A stretch of 40,275 nt of DNA, from positions 1 through 40,275 of the forward strand of contig CAYUHZ010000003.1 in NCBI GenBank assembly GCA_964444625.1, written 5' to 3'. Every line of letters begins with the position of its first letter. Position 1 is the first letter of the stretch. Of the stretch, positions 9,930 to 17,710 are shown piece by piece. Made by a program: the position numbers and the translations under genes. Under the pieces are notes generated by a model. That model saw only the letters and a list, made by a program, of their open reading frames with translations. It ran no database searches and was not told the DNA's origin. The DNA is from CAYUHZ01 sp964444625 (lineage in GTDB: Bacteria; Patescibacteriota; Patescibacteriia; Patescibacteriales; GWC2-42-12).

Positions 9930-11858
9930 TTACTTTTTTTCTTTCACGAAAGTTACCAGCACATCCCCTTCTTTTAACCCTTCCAATATTTCCACTACGC
10001 CGTTGTCTCCGCGCAACCCGACTGCTACCGGCGTTTCCAGTACGGAATTATTAACATATTTTCTAGCAAATTTTTGGCCTGATTTGTCCAAGATTGATCT
10101 TTGTTGAGCCAACAAAACATTCTCCTTTTCGGCAGTAGTGATTATTAAGTTTGCGGTCATGCCAGACTTGATGCTTTCCCGATAATTTTGCAAATTATTC
10201 AATGAATCAGCAACAAAATTGATTTTTACTTTATAATAAATAACTTCTTGTATCTTGGTTTCAGCTGGTTCAATAAAATTAACCAAGCCGGAAAACTTGA
10301 TCGCTTCGCCAAAAGCGTCCATGGTAATTTGTGCTGGAATATTTAATTTAATTTTACTAATGTCCGATTCTGAAATATCAACTTCAATGTTTAGGCTATC
10401 CTGATTTAAAATTACCATCACCGGCAGGTTGGAAGTGTTTTCACCAATTTCATAATTTATTTTTGTAATTACTCCATTAATTGGCGAAATAATTTGAGAA
10501 TTGATAATTTGATTATTAACCGCCTGCAGTTCAGTTTCTACTTGACGCACTTGAGCCTGAGCCAATGAAATATCCTCCGGGCGGCTTGGCGATGACACTT
10601 TATCCAACTGAGCTTTTGCGACTTGCATTGCGCGATAAGCGCTATCTATTTGATTCTCCGCCGAAGTAATCTGTTGTTCCCCGGATGTTCTGGCTGTAGT
10701 TAGGCTGTTTTTTGCTTGAATAACCGCATTGGCAAGATTATTTTCAGCTTGTTCTAGGGTTTTTTCTGACGATGCAACCATTGTTGCGTAGTTTAATAAA
10801 GCGTCGGCTAGCGCTTGTTTGGCATTTTCGGCAGCAGAAATGGCTGAGCTTGAGAGTGTAAGCTGGCTACTGATATTTGACTTAAAAGAATCCAATTTGG
10901 ATTGACTAAAATTATAAGTTGTTACTGAATTCTCCAAAGAGGCATAGCAATTTGTTAAAGCGTTAAATGTTTTATTCAAGGAGGCTAAAGTCTGATCAAG
11001 CGAAAAGTTGATTTTATCAGCACTTGTTAAAATTTTGGCTTCGGCTAGAATCGTTTTTGTTCCGGAAATCAATAGTTTCGCTTTACTATAATCTTCGTTT
11101 GTTTTATTAAGATAACTTAGGTTTTTAGCGCTAATAACATCTTTAGCGTCATTATCGTTTAAAATCCTGTCTATAGCATCAAGCGCGGTAATGGCAACGG
11201 ATAATTTATCTTCTGAAGTGTTTAAGGCAACATTTTTTTTATTATCAATCGCTTGTTGATAAGTTGCTTTAGTATTATTTAAATTATTTTGAGCTATCTG
11301 AACTGATTTTTCATAAGATGTAACTGATAATACCGTGTTATCTTCAAGGTCGATGAGATTTTTTTCTGCTTGTCTAATGCTTTCTTCTACTGATAATCTG
11401 ATTTTTTCTGCCAGTTTTATGGCCGACAAATAAGCGGTATTAGCTTGGTTAAAACTTGCTTGGCTGATAGCAACTTCTTCCTTGGTTGAACCTGATAAAA
11501 TTTTTCTTAAATTCGCCTGGGCAACAGATAGGCTGGCTTCGGTTTGTAGTTTTTTTATCGTCAAAGCTGTATAATCAAGTTCTGCTAGTAATTGACCCAT
11601 TACAGCCCGATCACCGACTTTAATATTTATTTTTGCTATTTTGCCGCTGTTTAAAAAATTAAGGCTTAACTCTTGATTTGTTTTTACACTGCCAGTTTCA
11701 CTTACTGTCTGGACTAATTTTCCGAAAACCACCGGTTTAGTTGAGTATATTAAATTATTACTGTTACGAGATTTAAACCAAAATATCGTCATCACAGCTA
11801 AAATTAGAATCAAAACTAGTCCGATAATTATTTTTCTTTTGTGGGTTTTATTTTTCAC
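9930..11858 (-). CDS. HlyD/MacA-family adaptor protein with an unusually long coiled-coil hairpin
   Basis: This 642-residue membrane-anchored adaptor works with the MacB-like exporter. It has an N-terminal anchor (IIIGLVLILILAVMTIFWF), then a first lipoyl half near residues 55-95 (GKIAKINIKVGDRAVMGQLL). About 370 Ala/Gln/Ser-rich heptad-like residues follow. The second lipoyl half is INSQIISPINGVITKINYEIGE, followed by beta-barrel and membrane-proximal domains ending in VVEILEGLKEGDVLVTF. Typical MacA proteins are about 370 residues in total, so the hairpin is greatly extended. The start is GTG at 11858, overlapping the response-regulator stop in a GTGA arrangement that implies translational coupling. 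Confidence 0.92.
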   Translation of the reverse strand: MKNKTHKRKIIIGLVLILILAVMTIFWFKSRNSNNLIYSTKPVVFGKLVQTVSETGSVKTNQELSLNFLNSGKIAKINIKVGDRAVMGQLLAELDYTALTIKKLQTEASLSVAQANLRKILSGSTKEEVAISQASFNQANTAYLSAIKLAEKIRLSVEESIRQAEKNLIDLEDNTVLSVTSYEKSVQIAQNNLNNTKATYQQAIDNKKNVALNTSEDKLSVAITALDAIDRILNDNDAKDVISAKNLSYLNKTNEDYSKAKLLISGTKTILAEAKILTSADKINFSLDQTLASLNKTFNALTNCYASLENSVTTYNFSQSKLDSFKSNISSQLTLSSSAISAAENAKQALADALLNYATMVASSEKTLEQAENNLANAVIQAKNSLTTARTSGEQQITSAENQIDSAYRAMQVAKAQLDKVSSPSRPEDISLAQAQVRQVETELQAVNNQIINSQIISPINGVITKINYEIGENTSNLPVMVILNQDSLNIEVDISESDISKIKLNIPAQITMDAFGEAIKFSGLVNFIEPAETKIQEVIYYKVKINFVADSLNNLQNYRESIKSGMTANLIITTAEKENVLLAQQRSILDKSGQKFARKYVNNSVLETPVAVGLRGDNGVVEILEGLKEGDVLVTFVKEKK

Positions 11859-12262
11859 AGATTTACTTTTTGGCGATTTTGATTAACTTTTTTAAAAGTT
11901 TCAACAAATTCGTCTAAATTGAATGAATTTTTTAGAAAAAAATAATTAACACCGATATTTTTTGCTCTTGTCATGGTATCATTATCACTAAGATTAGTAA
12001 AAATAAAAACCAGAGAATTAGCAAGAATATTATTGCTTTTTATCTTTGACAACAAAATAAAACCATCAACCGTGGGTAGGATTAAATCTAAAATAATATA
12101 ATCAGGAGTAAAAGAGATTAATTCGTTGATAATCTCAAGCTCATCAGAGCCTTGATTAACCCGTACCTGATAACCTTCAATGTTGAATTTCGCTTGCAGG
12201 CCATAAAGGATATTGGCATCATCTTCGATTATATATATCTTTTTTCGTTTCGTTATATCCAT
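11855..12262 (-). CDS. Single-domain response regulator (receiver domain only)
   Basis: A 135-residue CheY-like receiver with no output domain. The acidic pocket is Asp14/Asp15 in YIIEDDANILYGL, the phosphoacceptor is Asp59 in DYIILDLILPTVDG, the switch Thr is Thr90 in FIFTNLS, and the conserved Lys is Lys112 in FFLKNSF. I chose the ATG at 12262. A longer frame begins at 12319, but an extended -10 box lies inside it only 10 bases before 12262. No histidine kinase is encoded in the window. As the first gene of the exporter-DUF4012-mreB run, it may transmit a phosphorylation signal by protein contact, since it has no DNA-binding domain. Confidence 0.88.
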   Translation of the reverse strand: MDITKRKKIYIIEDDANILYGLQAKFNIEGYQVRVNQGSDELEIINELISFTPDYIILDLILPTVDGFILLSKIKSNNILANSLVFIFTNLSDNDTMTRAKNIGVNYFFLKNSFNLDEFVETFKKVNQNRQKVNL

Positions 12263-12272
12263 AATTAAAATT

Positions 12273-12281
12273 ATTATACCA
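12273..12281 (-). promoter_or_regulatory. Extended -10 promoter of the response-regulator/exporter/mreB gene run
   Basis: On the minus strand TGGTATAAT (12281-12273) is a perfect extended -10 box ending 10 bases before the ATG at 12262. No good -35 is seen (TTGTAC at 18 bases is weak), as expected for extended -10 promoters. The predicted leader is about 3 bases. Confidence 0.55.
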
Positions 12282-12427
12282 AATTTTTCAAAAAAAGTAC
12301 AAAAAACGAATTTAGCCATCTAATTTGTAACTTTATTCTTTCCGGTTGAGTTATATAAAATGTAACCGAAATTAATCTAATTAATTAGGTTATAAATATA
12401 ACTAAAATGGCAATTAAGGAGCGTGTG

Positions 12428-12456
12428 TTGAAAAATCGAAAAATTTGTATTATAAT
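12428..12456 (+). promoter_or_regulatory. Strong sigma-70-type promoter of the 12500 gene
   Basis: TTGAAA at 12428-12433 and TATAAT at 12451-12456 are separated by the optimal 17 bases. The predicted RNA start near 12463 gives a leader of about 37 bases. AAGG just before the ATG at 12500 is a weak ribosome-binding site. This is the best consensus promoter in the window. Confidence 0.75.
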
Positions 12457-12499
12457 ATAAACAAATATAATAAATTTATTCATAAGAAAAAATAAGGTT

Positions 12500-14062
12500 A
12501 TGATAAAAAAAGTGCTTATTTTAATGTTTTTTTTAAGTTTTTTTATACTAATATTAGAAGCTAATGCTAATAATGGTTTTAATCCCAGCCTTATTATTAG
12601 CGATGCCGAAATACTTGACAATCAAACCATGACATTGCACGAGATACAGTCTTTTTTAGATACTAAAAACAGTTTTTTGGCTAATTACAGCTGTCCTGAT
12701 GCCAATGGCATTGTCAGAAGGGCTTCGGAAATAATCTATAACGCAAGCACCAAGAATTATGATTGCGATAATGTGCCCTTGAGCGCTAATCCGACCGAAC
12801 AAGAAAAATCGCAAAAATGTAAAAAAATTACAATTAATCCAAAGTTTTTATTAGTCTTACTGCAAAAAGAACAGAGTTTAATCGAAGCTACCTCGCCAAC
12901 TCAAAGTCGGCTTGACTGGGCGACCGGTTATGGCTGTCCGGATGGCGGCGGTTGTAATGTCCGCTGGAAAGGCTTTGGCAAACAAGTAAACTCCGCGGCT
13001 CTGCAATTTTTTGATTATATGATAAATCCAAACAACTACACTTATCAAAACGGCAGGTCTTATACTTTTTCCAACCCTTACTCTACCACTGTCAAAAATG
13101 CCACAACAGTAACTATCGGCAATAACGCCACTGCCGCTCTGTATAACTATACGCCTCATGTCTATAATGGAAATTATAATTTTTATAATATTTGGCAGAG
13201 ATATTTCACCAGATTATATCCCGACGGTTCACTGGTGCAAGCCAAGGGCGAAAATACTGTCTGGCTGATACAACATGGTAAAAAAAGAGCTTTTCTCTCC
13301 AAGGGTGCGTTGACCAGCCGTTTTGACATTAATAAAGTTATTCCTATTAATTCATCTGATTTGGATAAATATGAAACTGGTGCTCCGATAAAATTCGCGC
13401 AATATTCTTTCTTGCGCTCGCCCAAAGGCACGGTTTTCCTGTTGGTAGATGACAAAAAACACGGTTTTGTCAATCAAGAAGCGCTAAGAAAAGTCGGTGT
13501 CAATCCGGAAGAAATTATCAACGCAACTTGGGACGAAATAAATGTCTACAGCGACGGCAAACATATTACTCCCACTTCCACCTATTTATTCGGCGCGCTA
13601 TTACAAAACAAAAAAACCGGCGGAGTCTATTGGGTGATTGATGGAACCAAGGCCGCATTGACTGATCCGATTTATCTCAAGACAAGATTCATCGGCAAAA
13701 AAATAGCTCCGGTTTCTTCTGAAGAGCTAGATCGATTCTCCACTATTTCACCGGTAATTTTCACCAATGGCGAATTACTAAAAACTGCCGGCAAACCCGG
13801 AGTTTATATAATAGTTGACGGCTATAGGCGACCATTCTCTTCCGGCGAAATCTTTGAAAAACTCGGCTATAAATGGTCCAATATCATTACCGTACCTGAA
13901 AAAATTCTCTTAACTTTTCCGCTGGGAACAGCAGTTGCTGAAACCGGCTTGGTCTCTAAGTCAGCATCAACCACCAATCAGGTTGTCTCTGAAATGACTA
14001 TATCGCCTGATCAAAACAGTTCCACCACCACATCGGACAAAGCTACTACTACTAATCCCTAA
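12500..14062 (+). CDS. Secreted protein: lysozyme/glucosaminidase-like N-terminal region plus four C-terminal repeats
   Basis: A 520-residue exported protein with a signal peptide (KKVLILMFFLSFFILILEANA). Residues 25-240 include FLLVLLQKEQSLI, WATGYGCPDGGGC, a region around KQVNSAALQFFDYM and NATAALYNYTPHVYNG. This pattern is shared with a family of actinobacterial and Patescibacteria secreted proteins sometimes labelled hemagglutinin-like. The LLQKEQS helix recalls muramidase/glucosaminidase folds, but activity is not established. Residues 250-490 hold four repeats of about 60-70 residues, each with a strand such as NTVWLIQHGKKRAF, GTVFLLVDDKKHGF, GGVYWVIDGTKAAL or PGVYIIVDGYRRPF. The tail is Ser/Thr-rich. 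It is probably surface or wall associated. Confidence 0.8.
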   Translation: MIKKVLILMFFLSFFILILEANANNGFNPSLIISDAEILDNQTMTLHEIQSFLDTKNSFLANYSCPDANGIVRRASEIIYNASTKNYDCDNVPLSANPTEQEKSQKCKKITINPKFLLVLLQKEQSLIEATSPTQSRLDWATGYGCPDGGGCNVRWKGFGKQVNSAALQFFDYMINPNNYTYQNGRSYTFSNPYSTTVKNATTVTIGNNATAALYNYTPHVYNGNYNFYNIWQRYFTRLYPDGSLVQAKGENTVWLIQHGKKRAFLSKGALTSRFDINKVIPINSSDLDKYETGAPIKFAQYSFLRSPKGTVFLLVDDKKHGFVNQEALRKVGVNPEEIINATWDEINVYSDGKHITPTSTYLFGALLQNKKTGGVYWVIDGTKAALTDPIYLKTRFIGKKIAPVSSEELDRFSTISPVIFTNGELLKTAGKPGVYIIVDGYRRPFSSGEIFEKLGYKWSNIITVPEKILLTFPLGTAVAETGLVSKSASTTNQVVSEMTISPDQNSSTTTSDKATTTNP

Positions 14063-14070
14063 CTCTTCCT

Positions 14071-14859
14071 ATGTCAATTGTTTTTTCCGCTATCGTCCCC
14101 CATCCGCCGTTGCTAATACCAAATATTAGCAAAGAAAACATCCTGCGTTTGGATGCGACTATCAAGTCTTACAAAAAATTGGAAGCTGATTTGTATTCTA
14201 TCCAGGCTGACACTATTGTCATTATTTCTCCTCATGGCATGATTTTTGACGATAAATTTTCCATGAACCTAAACCCGGAATTTATCGCAAACTTCGAAGA
14301 ATTCGGAGATTTCGCCACCAAGATGCATTTGCTGGGCGATATTGGATTATCTTACAAGATTAGAGAGCGTATGGAAACCCGAGCGCCCTTGCAATTAATC
14401 AGCCAAAAGGATCTAGATTACGGTTCTTCAATACCGTTATTCATGCTGACAAGCCACTTGCCGAAAATTAAAATCATTCCGCTTTATTTTTCGGGTTTAA
14501 GCATGGAAGAACATTTCCGTTTTGGACAATTATTAAAGCGAGAACTAATGTTTAGCAAGAATAGAGTGGCCGTTATCGCTTCTGGCGATCTGTCGCATCG
14601 CTTGAGTAAAAACGCACCGGTAAAATATTCACCAAAAGGAAAAAAATTCGACAACAAACTAATCGAACTGCTTCAAACAAATAACACTGCTGAAATAATA
14701 AAGTTTAAACCCGAATTTACCAACGAAGCAGCAGAATGTGGCTTGCGCTCTATCGTAATTTTGCTTGGTATTTTAGATGAAATTAAAAAACAGAACCAGC
14801 TATTATCTTACGAATGCCCTTTCGGCGTGGGCTACATGGTAATGAATTTTAAATTTTAG
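14071..14859 (+). CDS. LigB/Memo-like protein (class III extradiol dioxygenase superfamily, AmmeMemoRadiSam protein B type)
   Basis: This 262-residue protein has the family's landmarks: FSAIVPHPPLLIP at the N terminus (metal-ligand His region), IVIISPHGMIF near residue 50, DYGSSIPLFML near residue 115 and VIASGDLSHRLS near residue 170. The superfamily includes LigB-type ring-cleaving dioxygenases and the Memo protein found with AMMECR1 and a radical SAM enzyme. Neither partner is in this window, so the reaction cannot be assigned. It starts 8 bases after the upstream secreted-protein gene and is probably co-transcribed with it. It ends in TAG, which shows that UAG is a stop codon here. Confidence 0.82.
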   Translation: MSIVFSAIVPHPPLLIPNISKENILRLDATIKSYKKLEADLYSIQADTIVIISPHGMIFDDKFSMNLNPEFIANFEEFGDFATKMHLLGDIGLSYKIRERMETRAPLQLISQKDLDYGSSIPLFMLTSHLPKIKIIPLYFSGLSMEEHFRFGQLLKRELMFSKNRVAVIASGDLSHRLSKNAPVKYSPKGKKFDNKLIELLQTNNTAEIIKFKPEFTNEAAECGLRSIVILLGILDEIKKQNQLLSYECPFGVGYMVMNFKF

Positions 14860-15130
14860 TTTGGTTATTTTTTTTACCGACAATCTTGAAAAAATATCTC
14901 CACCTTTCGCCGCTGGCACACAACTCCTTGGTGTCGTTTAAGCATTTTTCAACAACAACCCTGGAGTGGATCTTGCATGCTTTAAAAACGGCATTGCGCT
15001 TAACGCTTGGTATGTTTAACTCCTTAATTACACGCAAAGCCAGCTCCTGCCATTCATATGCGGGCGATTTGACAATCTGTCTATTGAATATATTGCTTAT
15101 CGGCTGAAGGTCGGAATTATCATTTTCCAT
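14849..15130 (-). CDS. Small conserved protein of unknown function
   Basis: A 93-residue soluble protein I cannot assign to a named family. It contains YEWQELALRVIKELN, a cluster VFKACKIH.R.VVEKCLND, and ends basic (FFKIVGKKNNQTKI). The pattern of Trp, Cys and charged residues looks constrained rather than random, and similar short proteins occur in Patescibacteria. It is head-to-head with def (start codons separated by 3 bases) and overlaps the 3' end of the LigB-like gene by 11 bases. The longest alternative reading of the same DNA on the plus strand (14886-15107) has no recognisable features and is judged a shadow. Confidence 0.65.
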   Translation of the reverse strand: MENDNSDLQPISNIFNRQIVKSPAYEWQELALRVIKELNIPSVKRNAVFKACKIHSRVVVEKCLNDTKELCASGERWRYFFKIVGKKNNQTKI

Positions 15131-15133
15131 AAT

Positions 15134-15604
15134 ATGCCAAAATTATTACCCATAATACCTTACAATAATCCGCAACTTAGGGCAACCAACTCTAAAGTTG
15201 CTTTGGAAGAGCTAAAAAAATCAGAATTCAAGAATTTGCTTGAAGATATGTCGCACACCATGCTTAAACAAGATGGCGCCGGGCTCGCAGCGCCGCAAAT
15301 AGGCAGAAATATCAGTTTAGCGCTTATTAACACCAAAGAAGGAATAATCGCTCTAATTAACCCGGTAATTACCAAAAAATCATGGAACAAAGAAACTGAC
15401 CAAGAAGGCTGCTTGTCTGTTCCTGGTATTTACGGTCAAGTTAAACGGCATAAAAAAATTATTTGCCAATATCTTGATCGCGATGCTAAGCTTCAACAAA
15501 TTAATGCGGAGGGTTTGCTGGCCAGGGTGATTCAACACGAGCTGGACCATTTGGAAGGTATTTTATTTATTGATAAAACTGACAAACTGGAAAAAATAGA
15601 TTAA
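15134..15604 (+). CDS. def: Peptide deformylase
   Basis: A 156-residue metal enzyme that removes the formyl group from the initiator methionine of new proteins. All three catalytic motifs are intact: GAGLAAPQ (48-55), EGCLS (91-95, metal ligand Cys93) and HELDH (135-139, two His ligands and the catalytic Glu). The length fits a short bacterial form. It works in the same cycle as the formyltransferase Fmt encoded 0.6 kb away, although the oppositely oriented dedA gene lies between them. No clear Shine-Dalgarno sequence precedes the ATG at 15134. Confidence 0.97.
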   Translation: MPKLLPIIPYNNPQLRATNSKVALEELKKSEFKNLLEDMSHTMLKQDGAGLAAPQIGRNISLALINTKEGIIALINPVITKKSWNKETDQEGCLSVPGIYGQVKRHKKIICQYLDRDAKLQQINAEGLLARVIQHELDHLEGILFIDKTDKLEKID

Positions 15605-15605
15605 G

Positions 15606-16211
15606 CTATTTTTTTATTTTCTTAACCAGCCAAAAACAAAATATTAAAAAAATAATGATGATTGCAACTTTGAATTCATTTAAGTAATAGAGGAACAAAT
15701 CCTGATTAGCGCCGAAAAAATACCCAATAACCGCTAAAAACGACACCCAGATACTTGAACCGAGAAAAGTAAACCAAATAAAATCGCGAAATGGCATTCT
15801 AAAAAAACCGGCCGGTAAAGAAATCAACTGTCTAACCGCTGGAACTAATCTGCCAAAAAAAGTCGCCAAATTTGCTCCTTGCTTAAAAAATTTTTCCGCG
15901 TTTTCCAATTTTTCTCGATTTAGCAAGAGATACTTGGCATAACGATGTTCTATTAGGCGAAAAGCCAAAGCTCTGCCCGCCAGCCTTGCTAGGAAATAGT
16001 TGACTGTCGCGCCGATCAAGCTACCGGCCACCCCAAAAAGAATAACCAAAAAAAGATTAAAATTGCCCTGACTAGCGCTATAAGCCACCGGCGGGATGAC
16101 AACTTCAGAAGGAAAAGGTATAAAACTGCTTTCAATCGCCATCAATAAAAAAACACCCCAATAACCCAATTTGTTCCCAAACGCTAAAACAATGTCTAAT
16201 AATTCATTCAT
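15606..16211 (-). CDS. DedA family membrane protein
   Basis: A 201-residue polytopic membrane protein of the DedA/VTT (SNARE-associated) family, linked in other bacteria to lipid-carrier flipping and membrane homeostasis. Typical features are ESSFIPFPSEVVIPP near residue 28, a glycine-rich helix GVAGSLIGATVNYFLARLAG, and FFGRLVPAVRQLISLPAGFFRMPF around residues 118-141, carrying the conserved Arg residues. It is convergent with def, with 1 base between the stop codons, and divergent from fmt. Its promoter appears to give a leaderless mRNA. Confidence 0.93.
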   Translation of the reverse strand: MNELLDIVLAFGNKLGYWGVFLLMAIESSFIPFPSEVVIPPVAYSASQGNFNLFLVILFGVAGSLIGATVNYFLARLAGRALAFRLIEHRYAKYLLLNREKLENAEKFFKQGANLATFFGRLVPAVRQLISLPAGFFRMPFRDFIWFTFLGSSIWVSFLAVIGYFFGANQDLFLYYLNEFKVAIIIIFLIFCFWLVKKIKK

Positions 16212-16217
16212 GTACTA

Positions 16218-16246
16218 ATTATAGCTACAAAATTAAGATCAAGCAA
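16218..16246 (-). promoter_or_regulatory. Leaderless-type promoter of the dedA-family gene
   Basis: On the minus strand TTGCTT (16246-16241) and TATAAT (16223-16218) are exactly 17 bases apart, and the ATG at 16211 follows the -10 box after only 6 bases. The expected transcription start coincides with the A of the ATG. It fills most of the 37-base gap to fmt. Confidence 0.65.
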
Positions 16247-16248
16247 TA

Positions 16249-17208
16249 ATGGAAATACCAACAAAAAAAATCAATATAGTTTTTATCGGTACGCCGAAAT
16301 TCGCCGTACCGGCTTTTTTAGAATTGATGACCTGCCAGGAGATTAAGATATCGGCGGTAATAACTCAACCTGACAAACCGGTAGGCCGCAAGCAAATTTT
16401 GCAAGCGCCAGCCGTCAAAATCGCTGCCCAGGAACACCACCTGCCGATTTACCAACCGATAAAAATCATCAAGCTTGAAGATGAATTGCGCCGGCTTCAA
16501 TCCGATATCATTTTGGTAATCGCTTATGACCAGCTAATACCTCCGTCCATTCTCAATCTTCCTCGCTTGGGCTGTATCAATGTCCACGGCTCCCTCCTGC
16601 CAAAATACCGCGGAGCGGCCTGCATTCCCCATTCTATTATCAATGGCGATCAGAAAACTGGTATTACTATCATGAAAATGGACCAAGGATTAGATACCGG
16701 TCCTATTATTAAGCAAGAAATAGTAGAAATATCCGATGATGAAACAAGCGGTTCACTCTTAGCAAAGCTTGCCCTCCTGGCTGCTAGAACTTTACCTCAA
16801 ACCATTATTAACTACGTTTCCGGACAACTCGTCCCACAACCTCAAGACGAGAGCCAAGCTGTCAAGGTCACCAAGATCAACCAAGACGATGCTCGCATCA
16901 ACTGGCAACAAAGCGCCCAACAGATTGACCGCTTGATTAGAGCGATGCAACCCTGGCCAGTCGCCTGGTCAACTTGGAACCAAAAAAAAGTAAAAATATT
17001 GGAAACTAAACTGATTTCTTTCCCCACTCTAAAGATCGTGTTTGATTCCAAGCCTGGCAAACTTTTTTATCTTGACGGCGAACTAGCTGTTCTTTGCGGT
17101 CAAGACGCGCTGCTTATTAAAAAATTGCAATTAGAAGGCAAAAAGAAAGTAACTGCTGATGAATTTATCAGAGGACACCGCCATCTGATTGGATCAATTT
17201 TAGTTTAA
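16249..17208 (+). CDS. fmt: Methionyl-tRNA formyltransferase
   Basis: This 319-residue enzyme formylates Met-tRNA for translation initiation using 10-formyl-tetrahydrofolate. The N-terminal Rossmann part begins VFIGTPKFAVPAF. The catalytic region has Asn111 and His113 in INVHGSLLPKYRGAACI and Asp149 in MDQGLDTGPI, matching the known Asn-His-Asp set of the family. The C-terminal domain includes IDRLIRAMQPWPVAWS. Length is normal. No ribosome-binding site is visible before the ATG at 16249. A minus-strand terminator just beyond the stop suggests opposing transcription of the following intergenic DNA. Confidence 0.97.
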   Translation: MEIPTKKINIVFIGTPKFAVPAFLELMTCQEIKISAVITQPDKPVGRKQILQAPAVKIAAQEHHLPIYQPIKIIKLEDELRRLQSDIILVIAYDQLIPPSILNLPRLGCINVHGSLLPKYRGAACIPHSIINGDQKTGITIMKMDQGLDTGPIIKQEIVEISDDETSGSLLAKLALLAARTLPQTIINYVSGQLVPQPQDESQAVKVTKINQDDARINWQQSAQQIDRLIRAMQPWPVAWSTWNQKKVKILETKLISFPTLKIVFDSKPGKLFYLDGELAVLCGQDALLIKKLQLEGKKKVTADEFIRGHRHLIGSILV

Positions 17209-17211
17209 TCC

Positions 17212-17250
17212 AAAAAACACAAAGCACACGCCTTGCAACGTGCGCCTTGT
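17212..17250 (-). terminator. Minus-strand intrinsic terminator beyond fmt
   Basis: Two 12-base arms (17219-17230 and 17239-17250) pair with an 8-base loop. On the plus strand two positions are A-C mismatches, but on the minus strand they are G-U pairs, and the run of six T follows only on the minus strand. It therefore ends a minus-strand transcript and is not the terminator of fmt. Confidence 0.6.
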
Positions 17251-17318
17251 TAATCCCCATGCGACAGCGTATTGATTGTTTGCTGATTCGCAACACCAAA
17301 CTATGTCTAGCATGATGC
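17212..17318 (-). ncRNA. Candidate small RNA between fmt and tRNA-Glu
   Basis: A possible RNA of about 107 bases on the minus strand, bracketed by a promoter-like pair (TTGACT, 17 bases, TACACT) and a strong minus-strand terminator. I recognise no known RNA family and see no convincing protein in it. The only support is the promoter-terminator spacing and the strand-specific G-U pairs of the terminator. Confidence 0.3.
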
Positions 17319-17324
17319 AACTTA

Positions 17325-17353
17325 AGTGTAAAGAAGCGAAAAAAACCAGTCAA
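17325..17353 (-). promoter_or_regulatory. Candidate promoter of the minus-strand small RNA
   Basis: TTGACT (17353-17348) and TACACT (17330-17325) are 17 bases apart on the minus strand, with a predicted start near 17318. The -10 has two non-consensus bases, so support is moderate. The rest of 17354-17532 is very AT-rich, with GTTAAC palindromes and no gene. Confidence 0.35.
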
Positions 17354-17532
17354 GTTGATAGCAAGTTGATAAGCCGAAAAAAGTAATTATTTTTTGTTAA
17401 CAAGCCTGTTAATAACTTAAATATTTTGTTTAATTTAAGCCAAAAAATTTTTAAACTTATGTTAACAATAAAAATGACTTATTGCTTTTTTTACGCATGA
17501 ATATAATCGATTCTTATTTAAAAATTTTACTC

Positions 17533-17561
17533 TTGCCTACCTGAATGAAAACTGATATCAT
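17533..17561 (+). promoter_or_regulatory. Promoter of tRNA-Glu
   Basis: TTGCCT (17533-17538), a 17-base spacer and TATCAT (17556-17561) preceded by TGA as an extended -10. The predicted start is about 10 bases before the mature tRNA end. Confidence 0.55.
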
Positions 17562-17577
17562 TTTTTATATATTTTAC

Positions 17578-17652
17578 GGCCCTATCGTCTAACGGTTAGG
17601 ACGCCAGGTTCTCATCCTGGTAATCGGGGTTCGATTCCCCGTGGGGCTACCA
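17578..17652 (+). tRNA. tRNA-Glu (anticodon CTC)
   Basis: A complete cloverleaf of 75 bases including an encoded CCA end. The acceptor stem is GGCCCTA with TGGGGCT (the first pair is G-U), the anticodon stem is CCAGG/CCTGG with loop TTCTCAT (anticodon 17611-17613), and the T arm is CGGGG TTCGATT CCCCG. The body TCGTCTAACGGTTAGGAC is typical of bacterial tRNA-Glu. The CTC anticodon reads GAG, so another tRNA-Glu for GAA should exist outside the window. Confidence 0.95.
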
Positions 17653-17678
17653 AATTTTACGATTTTTTGAACACATTT

Positions 17679-17710
17679 GAAGGGCGACCGACAAGGTCGC
17701 CCTTTGTTAG
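17679..17710 (+). terminator. Intrinsic terminator of tRNA-Glu
   Basis: A perfect stem AGGGCGACC / GGTCGCCCT (17681-17689 and 17695-17703) with a 5-base loop starts 28 bases after the tRNA. The following T tract is interrupted (TTTGTTAGTG). Confidence 0.6.

Noticed and set aside
12262..12319. Longer N terminus for the response regulator (start at 12319)
   Set aside because: The extra 19 residues contain the extended -10 promoter and do not resemble a receiver-domain start.
17168..17353. Minus-strand frame of 61 residues overlapping the fmt 3' end
   Set aside because: It covers the candidate small RNA and terminator, overlaps fmt and has no recognisable protein pattern.
17354..17532. AT-rich stretch with GTTAAC palindromes as a replication origin
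   Set aside because: No DnaA boxes (TTATNCACA) and no dnaA or dnaN gene nearby.
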